A stretch of DNA of 52,443 nucleotides, from contig CAMWUJ010000011.1 in assembly GCA_947177405.1 (NCBI GenBank), positions 1 to 52,443 on the forward strand, in the 5' to 3' direction. Origin of the DNA: an uncultured Porphyromonadaceae bacterium. Its GTDB lineage: Bacteria; Bacteroidota; Bacteroidia; Bacteroidales; Muribaculaceae. Both the position numbers and the translations under genes were made by a program. Shown in pieces: positions 7,565 through 16,275 of the stretch (position 1 is its first letter; every line of letters starts with the position of its first letter). Below the pieces are notes generated by a model that saw only the letters and a program-made list of their open reading frames with translations, had not been told where the DNA came from and searched no databases.

Positions 7565-7729
7565 GGGGTAGGATATATTGGTTAATATTAAGAGAACGTA
7601 AAAAATATCTAAATTAGTCACTATGTTTGCATTATTGTAAAATCAGATACTCTGCTTCACCCCTTTCTATCCCCGTGAATTGCGTGAGTTGAAATTATTT
7701 ATTAATTTTACCTCCTTAATATTTCAGTT

Positions 7730-8239
7730 ATGACCAACCTTCAGATAAAATTAGAATGTCCTATGGAAGAGGTTACTCCTGTTGAAGAACTTCGCTATGA
7801 ATCCATTGAACCACAGTACCGATCAGTCCAGATATCACTGACCTGCATTGGATACGTTATCCTTGCCGCCCTGGCTCTTTTCTTCTTGCTTTTAGATAAT
7901 AGTCTATGGGTCATCTTGTGTGAATCAGCTATATTGGTTACTATGTTGATCAATCTCATAATCGTGAGAAAGGCATGGCTTTTCAAAGGGTATGCACTCC
8001 GGGAGAATGATTTGAGTTTCAGGAGCGGAATAGTGTTTCCCACTATAACCACCATTCCTTACCTGAAGGTGCAACAGGTGAGTGTAAAACAGAATCCTAT
8101 ATCCAAATTATTCAATCTTTATGCCGTAGAGGTGGTGAATGGAGCTCAAGCCATGGCCTCACTGTCCATCCCCGGCCTGACTGAAGAGAAAGCGACTCAA
8201 ATCAAAAACATCATAATCAATAAATTAAGAAATGTCTGA
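7730..8239 (+). CDS. PH-domain (bPH2) membrane protein, YdbS-like
   Basis: This 169-residue protein has two membrane segments (about 33-70) followed by a bacterial PH domain. The segment LRENDLSFRSGIVFPTITTIPYLKVQQVSVKQNPISKLFNLYAVEVVNG is the bPH2 core, with the characteristic P-x-x-K/R-I/V-Q motif and a terminal SIPGLTEEKATQI helix. It overlaps the next gene, which carries more copies of the same domain, by 8 nt. This small-then-large pair is the same arrangement as Bacillus ydbS-ydbT. The role is unknown; membrane-stress or competitor-resistance functions have been proposed for relatives. Confidence 0.85.
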   Translation: MTNLQIKLECPMEEVTPVEELRYESIEPQYRSVQISLTCIGYVILAALALFFLLLDNSLWVILCESAILVTMLINLIIVRKAWLFKGYALRENDLSFRSGIVFPTITTIPYLKVQQVSVKQNPISKLFNLYAVEVVNGAQAMASLSIPGLTEEKATQIKNIIINKLRNV

Positions 8240-9701
8240 TTACATGCATCCTCAACGGATGAGCCCTGGAGCATTTTTCATTATCTTTTTGAAAACCTTA
8301 AGAAAATCCCTCGGACTTTTCATAACAGTCGCGATCATCTCCATACCGAAGGCTTTATCCTCCGGCATTTTAGGTATCGGCACAATAATACTCCTATGTA
8401 TCGGGGGGTGTATGGTTCTATCTGCTATCGAAGCTTTTCTATCATATTTTTCAAAAAAATTCTACATCAATAAAGGCAATCTGATTTTTATACACGGTAT
8501 CATCAACCGCGAGAATACCATTGTTCCTCTTGACCGTATCCATTCGCTGCGCACGAAAATGGGTGTATTCTATCGTCTTTTGGATATGAGAGGAATCATT
8601 TTTGACACTTTGGCTACCAAACAGGAAGAAATAGAACTTATATTGGATGAACACGATTGGCAGCAACTTCTTTCTCTCATAGAAAAAGAGGAGAACATCC
8701 TTCGCCCATCCACCCCCAATGATCCTCCTGAATACGACCCCACCTCCACCGTGCACTACCCTACAAAGAATCTTTTACTGGCTGCACTCTGCCAGAATCA
8801 TCTAAAAGGGATGGCTGCACTCGGATCCTTTTTCGGTATAGTGTTCGGAAATCTGTCGGATCTTGATGAAAACACCACCAACAGCATAGCGAACCATCTG
8901 GAAGATTTCTTTGATGGGATTATTGCTTCTCCACCTAAGATTATTCTATTTTTAGCTATCATCTATATCGTGATTCTGCTTTTATGGATTGGAAGGATAT
9001 TGCTGAAATATTACGACATGACGATGAGTCACAGTAAGAAAATCCTCACTTTCACCTATGGTTTGATCACTCGTGCAACAAATCGCTTTCTCCACGACAA
9101 GATATGCACAATACGCATAAAACGAAATATCCTTGAAAAGAAATTTGGTTTCAGCACCATCATGCTCAAACAGGCAGTTAATGTATCGGCTGAAAAGGGA
9201 AAAGACGTTCTCAACCTATATGGATTCGACAATTCCTCTTTTTTCCTTAAGTGGTGGTTGGGAGATGACTTCGGCAAGTTCCCCCATTTAATTACAGCTA
9301 AATCCGGCAGGGGTGTTTTCTTCCACTCCATACTTCTTCCATCATTGATTGCCATCGCGGCAGCCATAATCATGGCTCATTTTCAAATGTATATCTGGAT
9401 TATTATTCCGTTGATATATCTTCTCTTCTCTTTTGTCAGCGGGATATATAAAATGCGTCGGAGCAGAATCTCACTTTATTCATCCTATTTCATCATCCAC
9501 AACGGTTCTTTGGCTGAAATCGAAAATTTCGTAAAATATTCCTCTATTGAAGTGGTAAGAATCCGCCGCACTCCATTCACCCGATGGTTTCATCGTGTCT
9601 CCCTCGTCATCTCCACCCCGGGCACCACATTCCTCGTGAGAAGCATAAAGGAAGAAGAAGCAAAACAGATCTACGAACTTCTTTTAGACTCCATCCGGTA
9701 A
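8232..9701 (+). CDS. PH-domain (bPH2) multi-span membrane protein, YdbT-like
   Basis: This 489-residue protein alternates hydrophobic pairs with cytoplasmic bPH2 domains. The first domain (about 75-145) contains INKGNLIFIHGIINRENTIVPLDRIHSLRTKMGVFYRLLDMRG. The second is around 270-330 (LTFTYGLITRATNRFLHDKICTIRIKRNILEKKFGFSTIML). The third is at the C terminus (SLYSSYFIIHNGSLAEIENFVKYSSIEVVRIRRTPFTRW). Three bPH2 domains and about six membrane segments match YdbT-like proteins. It is cotranscribed with, and overlaps, the short YdbS-like gene and is followed by a bidirectional terminator. Confidence 0.85.
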   Translation: MSDYMHPQRMSPGAFFIIFLKTLRKSLGLFITVAIISIPKALSSGILGIGTIILLCIGGCMVLSAIEAFLSYFSKKFYINKGNLIFIHGIINRENTIVPLDRIHSLRTKMGVFYRLLDMRGIIFDTLATKQEEIELILDEHDWQQLLSLIEKEENILRPSTPNDPPEYDPTSTVHYPTKNLLLAALCQNHLKGMAALGSFFGIVFGNLSDLDENTTNSIANHLEDFFDGIIASPPKIILFLAIIYIVILLLWIGRILLKYYDMTMSHSKKILTFTYGLITRATNRFLHDKICTIRIKRNILEKKFGFSTIMLKQAVNVSAEKGKDVLNLYGFDNSSFFLKWWLGDDFGKFPHLITAKSGRGVFFHSILLPSLIAIAAAIIMAHFQMYIWIIIPLIYLLFSFVSGIYKMRRSRISLYSSYFIIHNGSLAEIENFVKYSSIEVVRIRRTPFTRWFHRVSLVISTPGTTFLVRSIKEEEAKQIYELLLDSIR

Positions 9702-9772
9702 TTTTCCATATCAGGTTTTGGAGATTCATTCCCTCTTGGTAAAGAATTTTTACCTATATAAATATTATTTCC

Positions 9773-9814
9773 AAAAAAAATGTTGATGCATCGTTTATGC
9801 ATCAACATTTTTTT
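9773..9814. terminator. Bidirectional terminator between convergent genes
   Basis: An 11-bp perfect stem TGTTGATGCAT/ATGCATCAACA (9781-9791, 9797-9807) with a 5-nt loop is flanked by A8 on the left and T7-8 on the right. It serves both the PH-domain operon and the lipoprotein gene. Confidence 0.92.
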
Positions 9815-9837
9815 GAAATAATAATTCGATTCAGAAT

Positions 9838-11610
9838 TTATTTGATTTTAAAAGCATCTGATCCAAAATCGATTGTAATATTTCCGGCATAAGGAAGATT
9901 GATAGGCTCCGGATTATAAATCACATGTTCATTCACACGTTCATCGTTCTCCATTGAATATATCACACCTTCGATCAGATAGTCGCCGGCAGGAATGATT
10001 AGCATTGTGGCGTTCACACCGCTTCCTCCTCCGGTGGCTCCTGAAGTCATGATTGTCTGAGGCACCACTACATCTGGTTCGTTATCAGTAGTCTTATTTC
10101 GCCAGAGCTTGATTTCGCTTATATAATAGGAACCCTCGGAAGTGTTTCTTACCGTAGCGCTGCAAGTGCGTATTCTGTTGGGAGGCGTCAAAGGCACTTT
10201 AAAGGATGACTGACCTTCAGGAATTGCATTTTCAAACTCCTCGACAGTCATTTTACCACCCGTGATCCATTGATATGCCTGATATATCGGGTTGAGATCA
10301 ACCTGGAGATAGAAACGATCTGCAGTAGATTCATCCGTATCGCTCACTCTCCATATCCATGAATATTTGAATGTGATATCACCGGTAGCGGGATCCGGAA
10401 TAGCCTCTATATTGAATGTATCCGAACCACTTGGCAACCCATTTACGAGAAGCGAATAAGCCACATCCGAAGCATCTGAATTGTTAGAGATTCCCACACC
10501 GGCAAGCTCCAGATTGGAAGTGTTGTTCCATTTCCAGCTGTTAGTGGTAATAATCTTATTGGTTTCGTTCTTGTCAGGGATACCACCGCTCACCGCAGCA
10601 TTAAGTCCCCATTCAAATCCGGGATTGTAGGAAGCTCCATCTGTGGATGTTGCAGGAGAAGGAGATGCTCCGTTGGCAAATCCATAAGATCCTGTCTCGA
10701 CAAACTGTCCGTTACTCTTACGCAAAAGCCTGTTGGAGACATTACAACGATTCAGATAAATACCACTCATCTGGGTCACCTCATTTCCGCTGCGACGGTT
10801 CCAGATGCCATTGTTAAGAGGAGCGTTGTGAAGCACCATCTCTGCCTCCACTGCGTAATAATCACCTTGCGCATCCCCTTCGAACACATGAATAGGATAA
10901 ATGTCATAAGTCACATTCGCTGTTGTGGAAAGATTCAGCTGGCCGGCTTCCGCCCAACGACCATCCACAAGCTGTTTTTCGTCAAGCTTGATATTAAAGG
11001 TATGGCTCACACGCTGAGGAACGAATCGTTTCCGGATATCATTTGTACGCAAGTTCACTCCTTGATAACGATTCCCACAAACGCTATTCACCCAGCCGCA
11101 CAAATGGAACAATGGAACATCATCATCATCGATCACAATCCTGTTGCGGAGCGAATAAGACATCCCTTGTCCGTTGAATCCATAAACGGAGCAACTTTCA
11201 TTCTCATCCGGGCCTGCATAGAAAATATCATGGAGCTCGCTCCATTTCTCCACTTTCGATGCCTCGGGATTAATGATCACTATGAGAGCGTCACGCCGGT
11301 AAGCGTTCATCAGCGTCTCCTCATTAGACTCAATGGCATCGCTGTCGATAAGTATGATTCTGGCATCCTCCGGGGTCACAATATTGGTGAAACACTTTCT
11401 AATTCCACCCTCCGCATCCCCAAGATTGCCGAGAATAGCTGCCGGGAAGCTCACCTCCTCAATCTCTTTATTCAAATTATTACCACCGGGATTGATAATT
11501 TCGAATTCATCATTGATAACCACGTTATCTTTGCTGCATGATGACACTGATAACACAGTGGCGGCTCCTAATGCCCATGTGAAAAATTGCAGATTCTTTC
11601 TTAGTATCAT
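9838..11610 (-). CDS. Large uncharacterised lipoprotein
   Basis: This 590-residue protein starts with a lipoprotein signal ending in VSVSSC, giving a lipidated Cys25 followed by SKDN. An acidic residue so soon after the cysteine hints at outer-membrane or surface display in Bacteroidota. The rest is soluble and beta-rich, with aromatic/Asn-rich repeats (SGIYLNRCNVSNRLLRKSNGQ, NSWKWNNTSNLELAGVGIS) and a C-terminal beta region (IMTSGATGGGSGVNATMLIIPAGDYLIEGVIYS). I do not recognise the family. The length and lack of enzyme motifs suggest an adhesin-like or carbohydrate-binding role, but that is a guess. The gene is monocistronic, with a strong terminator downstream and 173 nt to the next gene. 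Confidence 0.75.
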   Translation of the reverse strand: MILRKNLQFFTWALGAATVLSVSSCSKDNVVINDEFEIINPGGNNLNKEIEEVSFPAAILGNLGDAEGGIRKCFTNIVTPEDARIILIDSDAIESNEETLMNAYRRDALIVIINPEASKVEKWSELHDIFYAGPDENESCSVYGFNGQGMSYSLRNRIVIDDDDVPLFHLCGWVNSVCGNRYQGVNLRTNDIRKRFVPQRVSHTFNIKLDEKQLVDGRWAEAGQLNLSTTANVTYDIYPIHVFEGDAQGDYYAVEAEMVLHNAPLNNGIWNRRSGNEVTQMSGIYLNRCNVSNRLLRKSNGQFVETGSYGFANGASPSPATSTDGASYNPGFEWGLNAAVSGGIPDKNETNKIITTNSWKWNNTSNLELAGVGISNNSDASDVAYSLLVNGLPSGSDTFNIEAIPDPATGDITFKYSWIWRVSDTDESTADRFYLQVDLNPIYQAYQWITGGKMTVEEFENAIPEGQSSFKVPLTPPNRIRTCSATVRNTSEGSYYISEIKLWRNKTTDNEPDVVVPQTIMTSGATGGGSGVNATMLIIPAGDYLIEGVIYSMENDERVNEHVIYNPEPINLPYAGNITIDFGSDAFKIK

Positions 11611-11783
11611 TATAAGTTAGTCAGCTTTAAAATATATGTAGCTATAAGTAATTTGCAAAGATAATAAAAAAGATAGAAATAATCATATAAAATGTATATC
11701 TTTGGAGAAATTGGTCTTTTTCCAAAAGATTAGTTGTTTCTACTTATTTATGAATAAAATGTTGTTAGTAAGAAACAGAAGCA

Positions 11784-12716
11784 TTATTTGTAATACTCTA
11801 TATCCCTTTCAGTTATTTTAGGATCACTCATAGAATCCTTCTTTACTTCTCTTCTAATCCAATTTCCCTTGGAATCATATTTATATCTTATCACTACCTC
11901 CCTTTTTATTCCTCCGTCAGGATTATATTCAGTTTCACATATCGGGTTGCCATTAGCATCATTTTTCACAATCGTTATCAATGTCTTATTCCCGGTATCA
12001 TCCAGAGTATATACTTTACGTCCGTCAGATCCATATTCTATCTGAACTTTGTTCACTTTGCCATTACGCGACTCGTATACACGGGTCGGCATTTCATCTC
12101 CATTCATCTCTATATCCTGATGAAAAAAGAGACCCTTCTGCACTAATCTCTCGAATGTCAAATCAGGACGGACTAAAATAAAAATATCTGTGGTCGACCC
12201 ATCAGCCAAAATATGTTGACCATACAGCTCCGTTTTTCCATCCGGACGCACTTTTTTATCATACGTTTCAGTAAAAATTAATTTCCCGTCGCCATCCACT
12301 GCTTTTCCGGATGTAGGAAACCATTCTTCATCAAAGGTCTGCTCATAAATGCGCCTCACCGATCCATCACTATCATAGCGCTTTTCTGTTTTAAATAAGA
12401 GAGTCCTGTTGTTTCGGGGATCAAAGGTGTAATATTCCTTATACCAATCGTCACTGTAGGTTTTCATTCCTTGTAAATTATATTCAAACCTTTGTCTCAG
12501 ACTCCTCTCATATTCCGGCAGTGGTTTCTTCAAACGTTTATATTTAGCCACGGTATCTGCATGAAAATACGTCTGTTTTTCAACGGAATAATAGGACACT
12601 TTCTTCACCTTCCCTTTTAAGTTCTCTTTTTTTGCATCCGATTGAGTGAGAGTAAAAGCGAACGAAAAACTCCAGAAGCCAATCAAAATCGCCAGAACTG
12701 AAATGATTCTTTTCAT
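11784..12716 (-). CDS. Secreted YD-repeat-like protein
   Basis: This 310-residue protein begins with a signal peptide, IISVLAILIGFWSFSFAFT. The mature part is a series of short beta-hairpin units with Tyr-Asp turns: FEYNLQGMKTYS, EKRYDSDGSVRRIYEQ, VQIEYGSDGRKVYTLDDTGNKT and YKYDSKGNWIRREVKK. These resemble RHS/YD repeats and MORN-like 'toxin-antitoxin wrapper' repeats widespread in gut Bacteroidota. The opening NLKGKVKKVSYYSVE is a common lead-in for such proteins. There is no toxin domain at the C terminus, so this is not a polymorphic toxin. It is probably periplasmic or surface-exposed. No partner gene is evident. Confidence 0.7.
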   Translation of the reverse strand: MKRIISVLAILIGFWSFSFAFTLTQSDAKKENLKGKVKKVSYYSVEKQTYFHADTVAKYKRLKKPLPEYERSLRQRFEYNLQGMKTYSDDWYKEYYTFDPRNNRTLLFKTEKRYDSDGSVRRIYEQTFDEEWFPTSGKAVDGDGKLIFTETYDKKVRPDGKTELYGQHILADGSTTDIFILVRPDLTFERLVQKGLFFHQDIEMNGDEMPTRVYESRNGKVNKVQIEYGSDGRKVYTLDDTGNKTLITIVKNDANGNPICETEYNPDGGIKREVVIRYKYDSKGNWIRREVKKDSMSDPKITERDIEYYK

Positions 12717-13128
12717 ACTTTATTATTCTTTAGTAAACTAATGTCAGGTGGATTATCTCATCAAATTAAAGACCCGACTTTATAGGATGATTTCCGAAAT
12801 CTATACACTAATTTTTGCAATTTCACCTTGATTCACCTAATGAAGTTGCATTGGGTGTTATTAATGCAAAAATAATAAAATTCTACCATATTTCTGTTAA
12901 TAAGTAAAATAATTTTCTTTTTTGACTTATTTCACGCCAATGGATGGGATATAGAAAATCTTTTTCTGAAGATGAAAACGCTTTAGACTTGCCTGAGGGT
13001 TTCTCCAACACAAGTCTGACTAAATAATCACTACTAATAACCATGACTACAAATTCGATTTTACTTTATCTAAAGGTTCAATTTGAAATTTGAAATTTAC
13101 TTATTACACTATATTTCAGACAACAGAA
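12717..13128. other. A+T-rich divergent intergenic stretch
   Basis: This 412-nt stretch separates divergent genes and holds no credible reading frame. An inverted pair AGACTTG/CAAGTCT near 12987-13015 could form a weak hairpin. Otherwise I see only A/T-rich DNA consistent with promoter and upstream sequences. Confidence 0.5.
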
Positions 13129-13160
13129 TTTGCTGTAATCGAAAGTAAATTGTAATTTTG
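13129..13160 (+). promoter_or_regulatory. Promoter of the Sel1-repeat gene
   Basis: TTTG (13129-13132), a 20-bp spacer and TAATTTTG (13153-13160) match the Bacteroidota -33/-7 consensus. The ATG follows 25 nt after the -7 box. Confidence 0.75.
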
Positions 13161-13185
13161 TAGAAACCAACTAATAGTAAATATT

Positions 13186-14577
13186 ATGAAACGTCTTCTA
13201 TTATTCTTTTTTATCCTGATCTCCATACTGGTTCCCAGACAAAGTATGGCACAAGAATTAAAAGTAAATAGTATGGAGAATAATCCCAAGGATCTTACTG
13301 CACGAGTAGGACCTTACTCCCGTGTTGATTTGGATGGAAGAAAAACAGCCGTGTTAAAGATATATGTGTCTGACGAAATAACAGAAGCACAAGGGAATGT
13401 GGTTGGAGATGTTGTGGATAAAGGATTTGAGAAATGGGTATACGTCGCTCACGACTCCAAACAAGTCAAGCTTCTATTCAAAAATCATTATCCTCTTATG
13501 ATCACATTCATGGATTATGATTACCCTACTGTTTCGGAGCAGATGGTATATGAGATAAAATTAGTTGAAGCTTCCGACGTATCTATACCAAACACCACTT
13601 CTGACACAAACCCATCTAATGTTTCTACACCTTCTTCATTAAATTCTACAGAATCTATGCCTACAAATCTACCATATCGTAATTCCATCACTTCTGATAA
13701 ATTTGAAGAAGCAAAGAGATATTATAGAGATGGCTATTATAACAAGGCCTTGGAACTTTTCAAAAAAAATGAGGAGGATAAGGAAGCTCAATACTACATA
13801 GGTCGAATGTATTTCAACGGAAAGGGTGTTGATAAAGATTTAAAAGAGGCCATGATCTGGTATAGGAAGTCTGCCGAACAAGGATATCCTGTGGCACAGT
13901 ATTATATTGGGAATATGTATAATTATGGTCAAGGAGTGCCTAAAGATATGCAGGAAGCATTAAAATGGTATCGTAAAGCTGCAGAAGAAAGTGATATTTA
14001 TGCTCAAGATTATTTAGGGCGAATATATCAAACCGGGGCAGAAGGTACTATAGATTATAATGAGGCCATAAAATGGTATAGGATGGCTGCAGAGCAAGGG
14101 GATCCAGAGGCTCAATTTAATTTAGGATATAACTATATGTGTGGTTATGGAGTTGAAAAAGATCGAGAAGAGGCTCTGAGATGGCTAAGAAGAGCTGCCG
14201 ACCAAAATTTTAAGAGAGCCGAAGATTATATTCAGATTGTAACCGGAATTGCACTGGCCAGTGACATTGATAAACATGATATTGTTAGATTCCGTCGGAG
14301 TTCAGCAGAGCAAGGAGATTTTTTTGACCAAAATGAACTTGGAAATTTATATTTATATGGTATAGGCGTTCCTCAAGATTTTAAAGAAGCTGCAAAATGG
14401 TATAGAAAAGCTGCAAAAATGGGGTTTGCTAATGCTGAGTTCAATTTAGGACTAATGTATGATTACGGCCAGGGTGTATCTCAAGATTTACAAGAAGCTG
14501 TAAAATGGTATAAGAAAGCTGCTGAACAGGGAGATATCGCTGCTAAAAATGCTCTTATGAGATTGGGAATTGAATAG
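13186..14577 (+). CDS. Secreted Sel1-like repeat protein
   Basis: This 463-residue protein has a signal peptide (LLLFFFILISILVPRQSMAQ). Residues about 25-125 form a beta-rich segment (DLTARVGPYSRVDLDGRKTAVLKIYV, then KWVYVAHDSKQVKLLFKNHYPL) that resembles PEGA-type surface domains. A Ser/Thr/Pro-rich linker follows. From about residue 170 on there are seven or so Sel1-like repeats, for instance AQYYIGNMYNYGQGVPKDMQEALKWYRKAAE and AEFNLGLMYDYGQGVSQDLQEAVKWYKKAAEQGD. One repeat (around 350-365) is degenerate. Sel1 repeats form TPR-like superhelices that bind proteins, so this is probably a periplasmic or surface scaffold. It has its own promoter and no operon partner. Confidence 0.88.
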   Translation: MKRLLLFFFILISILVPRQSMAQELKVNSMENNPKDLTARVGPYSRVDLDGRKTAVLKIYVSDEITEAQGNVVGDVVDKGFEKWVYVAHDSKQVKLLFKNHYPLMITFMDYDYPTVSEQMVYEIKLVEASDVSIPNTTSDTNPSNVSTPSSLNSTESMPTNLPYRNSITSDKFEEAKRYYRDGYYNKALELFKKNEEDKEAQYYIGRMYFNGKGVDKDLKEAMIWYRKSAEQGYPVAQYYIGNMYNYGQGVPKDMQEALKWYRKAAEESDIYAQDYLGRIYQTGAEGTIDYNEAIKWYRMAAEQGDPEAQFNLGYNYMCGYGVEKDREEALRWLRRAADQNFKRAEDYIQIVTGIALASDIDKHDIVRFRRSSAEQGDFFDQNELGNLYLYGIGVPQDFKEAAKWYRKAAKMGFANAEFNLGLMYDYGQGVSQDLQEAVKWYKKAAEQGDIAAKNALMRLGIE

Positions 14578-14696
14578 CCGTAATCCGTTAATTAATGGCA
14601 ATATTTCTTATTGGCATGTAAAAATCTATCCCTTTCCGAACCTTTTAAATTAGAGACTTTTTTCAAAAAAATTCCACTTTTTTTAAATTATTTTTA

Positions 14697-14733
14697 GTGC
14701 GCAAGAAGATTGCGCACCGGGGTTTTAATTTTG
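14697..14733 (+). promoter_or_regulatory. 21-bp palindrome in the -33 region of an orphan gene's promoter
   Basis: GTGCGCAA (14697-14704) and TTGCGCAC (14710-14717) form a perfect 8-bp inverted repeat with a 5-bp spacer. It lies 8 bp upstream of TAATTTTG (14726-14733), a good -7 element. No TTTG lies at the expected -33 distance, which is where the palindrome sits. That suggests a dedicated activator or a repressor site. The ATG is 80 nt downstream. Confidence 0.6.
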
Positions 14734-14813
14734 CAATGTCATTCGAGAGAGAGTGGTTCCGGCCATTCCCGATAGACCGATAAGTAATGTTAAATCTTTA
14801 AAAACTCAAGAAC

Positions 14814-15710
14814 ATGAAACGCGACATGATTTTTTTCTCCACCAATGGTCAGGGTCTCACTTTAACTTCAGCAAACCATGTGGCCAACCTCGCTAAAGAA
14901 ATGATCCGTCGTGAGGAAGCGGCCTTGAGCAACATCACTCTCTATTCCACTTCCGTTGCTCTTATAGGTTCTTCATCCTCAGAATGTCTCTCCACAGGAT
15001 CAACCTCCGAGGAATTGGAATCATCTATCGATAAGCTTTACAATATCGCCAAGGCCAAATCACTCATCGCCTGGTTGAGAGAGGCAATAAAAGCCAAAGA
15101 AAGACTTTTCAACGAGGTGCAACTGCTCAACGTTGGTAAATATGCGGAGATAAAAGGCATTACCATTCCCGAAATGCCTGAAAAAGGGGAACCTTTGACT
15201 GAGGATGATTATTACTCCTCTCTTTCAGTGGATGAACGCAACCGTTATTACCATTACGAGACACTCGCCGCTGTGCTCGGCAAAGCAATTCATCCGGGAG
15301 GAAGCCTTGCAGATGCGCGCGAAGATCTCGACCGTCGTATAAGACAGCCGCGTGAAATAACAGGAGAGGGACGTGACACTCTGGTCTATTCGTATTCTCC
15401 TACTGTGCACAATGATCTTGTTGACGATATCTATTTTCGTCTGCAGAAACAGTATCGCGAAGCTCAGGCAAAGGTGAACGCCTTCAAGCACGAGTGCAAA
15501 AAGGCCATCTCTGAATCCATAACCGCTCTGAACGCGGAGTATTTACGTAAACTCAGCGAATATAGAGACGCTATGCAACTTTTAAATGCTGAGTTTTCCG
15601 AATATGTGGAGAGACGCTCGGCGGAGATAGGAGATTATAAAATCCTTATACCCTCTTCGCTCAAAGATATATTCGAAAAAGTTTCCGGTTTGGGGAAGAA
15701 GGAAGAATAG
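14814..15710 (+). CDS. Orphan cytoplasmic coiled-coil protein
   Basis: I do not recognise this 298-residue protein. It has no signal peptide or membrane segment. The start MKRDMIFFSTNGQGLTLTSANHVANLAKEM leads into a Ser-rich stretch (LYSTSVALIGSSSSECLSTGSTSEELE). Two long helical regions follow: IDKLYNIAKAKSLIAWLREAIKAKERLFNEVQLLN (about 72-106) and DDIYFRLQKQYREAQAKVNAFKHECKKAISESITALNAEYLRKLSEYRDAMQLLNAEFSEYVERRSAE (about 203-270). The latter is a probable coiled coil. The layout suggests an oligomeric scaffold or filament protein. The gene is monocistronic behind a palindrome-bearing promoter. An alternative start lies four codons downstream. Confidence 0.65.
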   Translation: MKRDMIFFSTNGQGLTLTSANHVANLAKEMIRREEAALSNITLYSTSVALIGSSSSECLSTGSTSEELESSIDKLYNIAKAKSLIAWLREAIKAKERLFNEVQLLNVGKYAEIKGITIPEMPEKGEPLTEDDYYSSLSVDERNRYYHYETLAAVLGKAIHPGGSLADAREDLDRRIRQPREITGEGRDTLVYSYSPTVHNDLVDDIYFRLQKQYREAQAKVNAFKHECKKAISESITALNAEYLRKLSEYRDAMQLLNAEFSEYVERRSAEIGDYKILIPSSLKDIFEKVSGLGKKEE

Positions 15711-16225
15711 CCCGCTCCTTGTTGGCTGATACGGTAAGCTGAAAGGTCACCCATTGGTGGGATCTCGCAGCTGAATGTCGAAGGAAGGATGACACCTTAT
15801 ATGATTTTTAAATTCCTATATAGGGAATATGACAAAATGCTTGGTGCATTCACAAAGGGGATACCCTTTGTAAAAATATGTCCGGTCCGCAAAATTTTTC
15901 TGCCGGTGAAGACTTGATTGTCGGAGGTTGTTTTTGCTTTTGAAGCGGATTCGGGTTTTAGCTTTAGTTATGGACCTTGCTCTCTTTGTCATTCCTTCCC
16001 CCGACAGCTGTATCAACGGCGGAGAGGATCCCACGATCCTTTCCGCCGTATTTATTTATAAGGAATTCTTTTCATCTGATGAAGTTGTATTTCCAAGAAA
16101 CAGGCCGGATAAGATAAATTTAGTCAACATGACAACTTCAATTGGAGACTCATAACGAAAAATTTGTTCTATGAAAAAAATATTCCACCTCGATAGGGGT
16201 ATTTCGGTTTTTCATACTCTTAAAG
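15711..16225. other. Long non-coding stretch with two hairpins
   Basis: There is no credible gene in this half-kilobase. An 8-bp perfect stem ACAAAGGG/CCCTTTGT with a 4-nt loop lies at 15852-15871. A 15-bp near-perfect stem (one G-U) lies at 16016-16049, with arms starting ACGGCGGA and ending TCCGCCGT and the sequence ATTTATTTATA after it. The second hairpin looks like a terminator for a transcript coming from the left, although the orphan gene ends 300 nt earlier. The stretch could therefore hold a long 3' untranslated region or a small RNA. Confidence 0.5.
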
Positions 16226-16245
16226 TTGTAATCGCGCAATTACAA
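16226..16245 (+). promoter_or_regulatory. Palindrome upstream of the STN/TonB operon
   Basis: TTGTAAT (16226-16232) and ATTACAA (16239-16245) are perfect inverted arms around CGCGCA, 31 nt before the ATG at 16276. The -7-like sequence ACAATTTG overlaps its right arm but fits the consensus poorly. That would suit a promoter read by an alternative sigma factor such as the ECF factor encoded at the end of the operon. Confidence 0.45.
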
Positions 16246-16275
16246 TTTGCAATTTTACTACCGAAAAGATAGATT

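Noticed and set aside
10828-11541. Open frame of 237 codons on the plus strand inside the lipoprotein gene
   Set aside because: It is antisense to a gene with a clear signal peptide, shows atypical composition (many His, Ile, Cys), and has no promoter or upstream start signal. It is a shadow frame.
11784-12716. YD-type repeats considered as an RHS/polymorphic toxin
   Set aside because: The protein is only 310 residues, lacks the RHS core motif and has no C-terminal toxin domain or downstream immunity gene.
13186-14577. Sel1-repeat protein considered as part of a secreted effector or immune system
   Set aside because: Sel1 repeats with a signal peptide are common in gut Bacteroidota, and no effector, immunity or nuclease gene lies beside it.
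15716-15790. Structured-looking leader sequence considered as a riboswitch
   Set aside because: It lacks the conserved cores of the riboswitch classes I can recall (for example the cobalamin or tetrahydrofolate types) and is 500 nt from the next gene.
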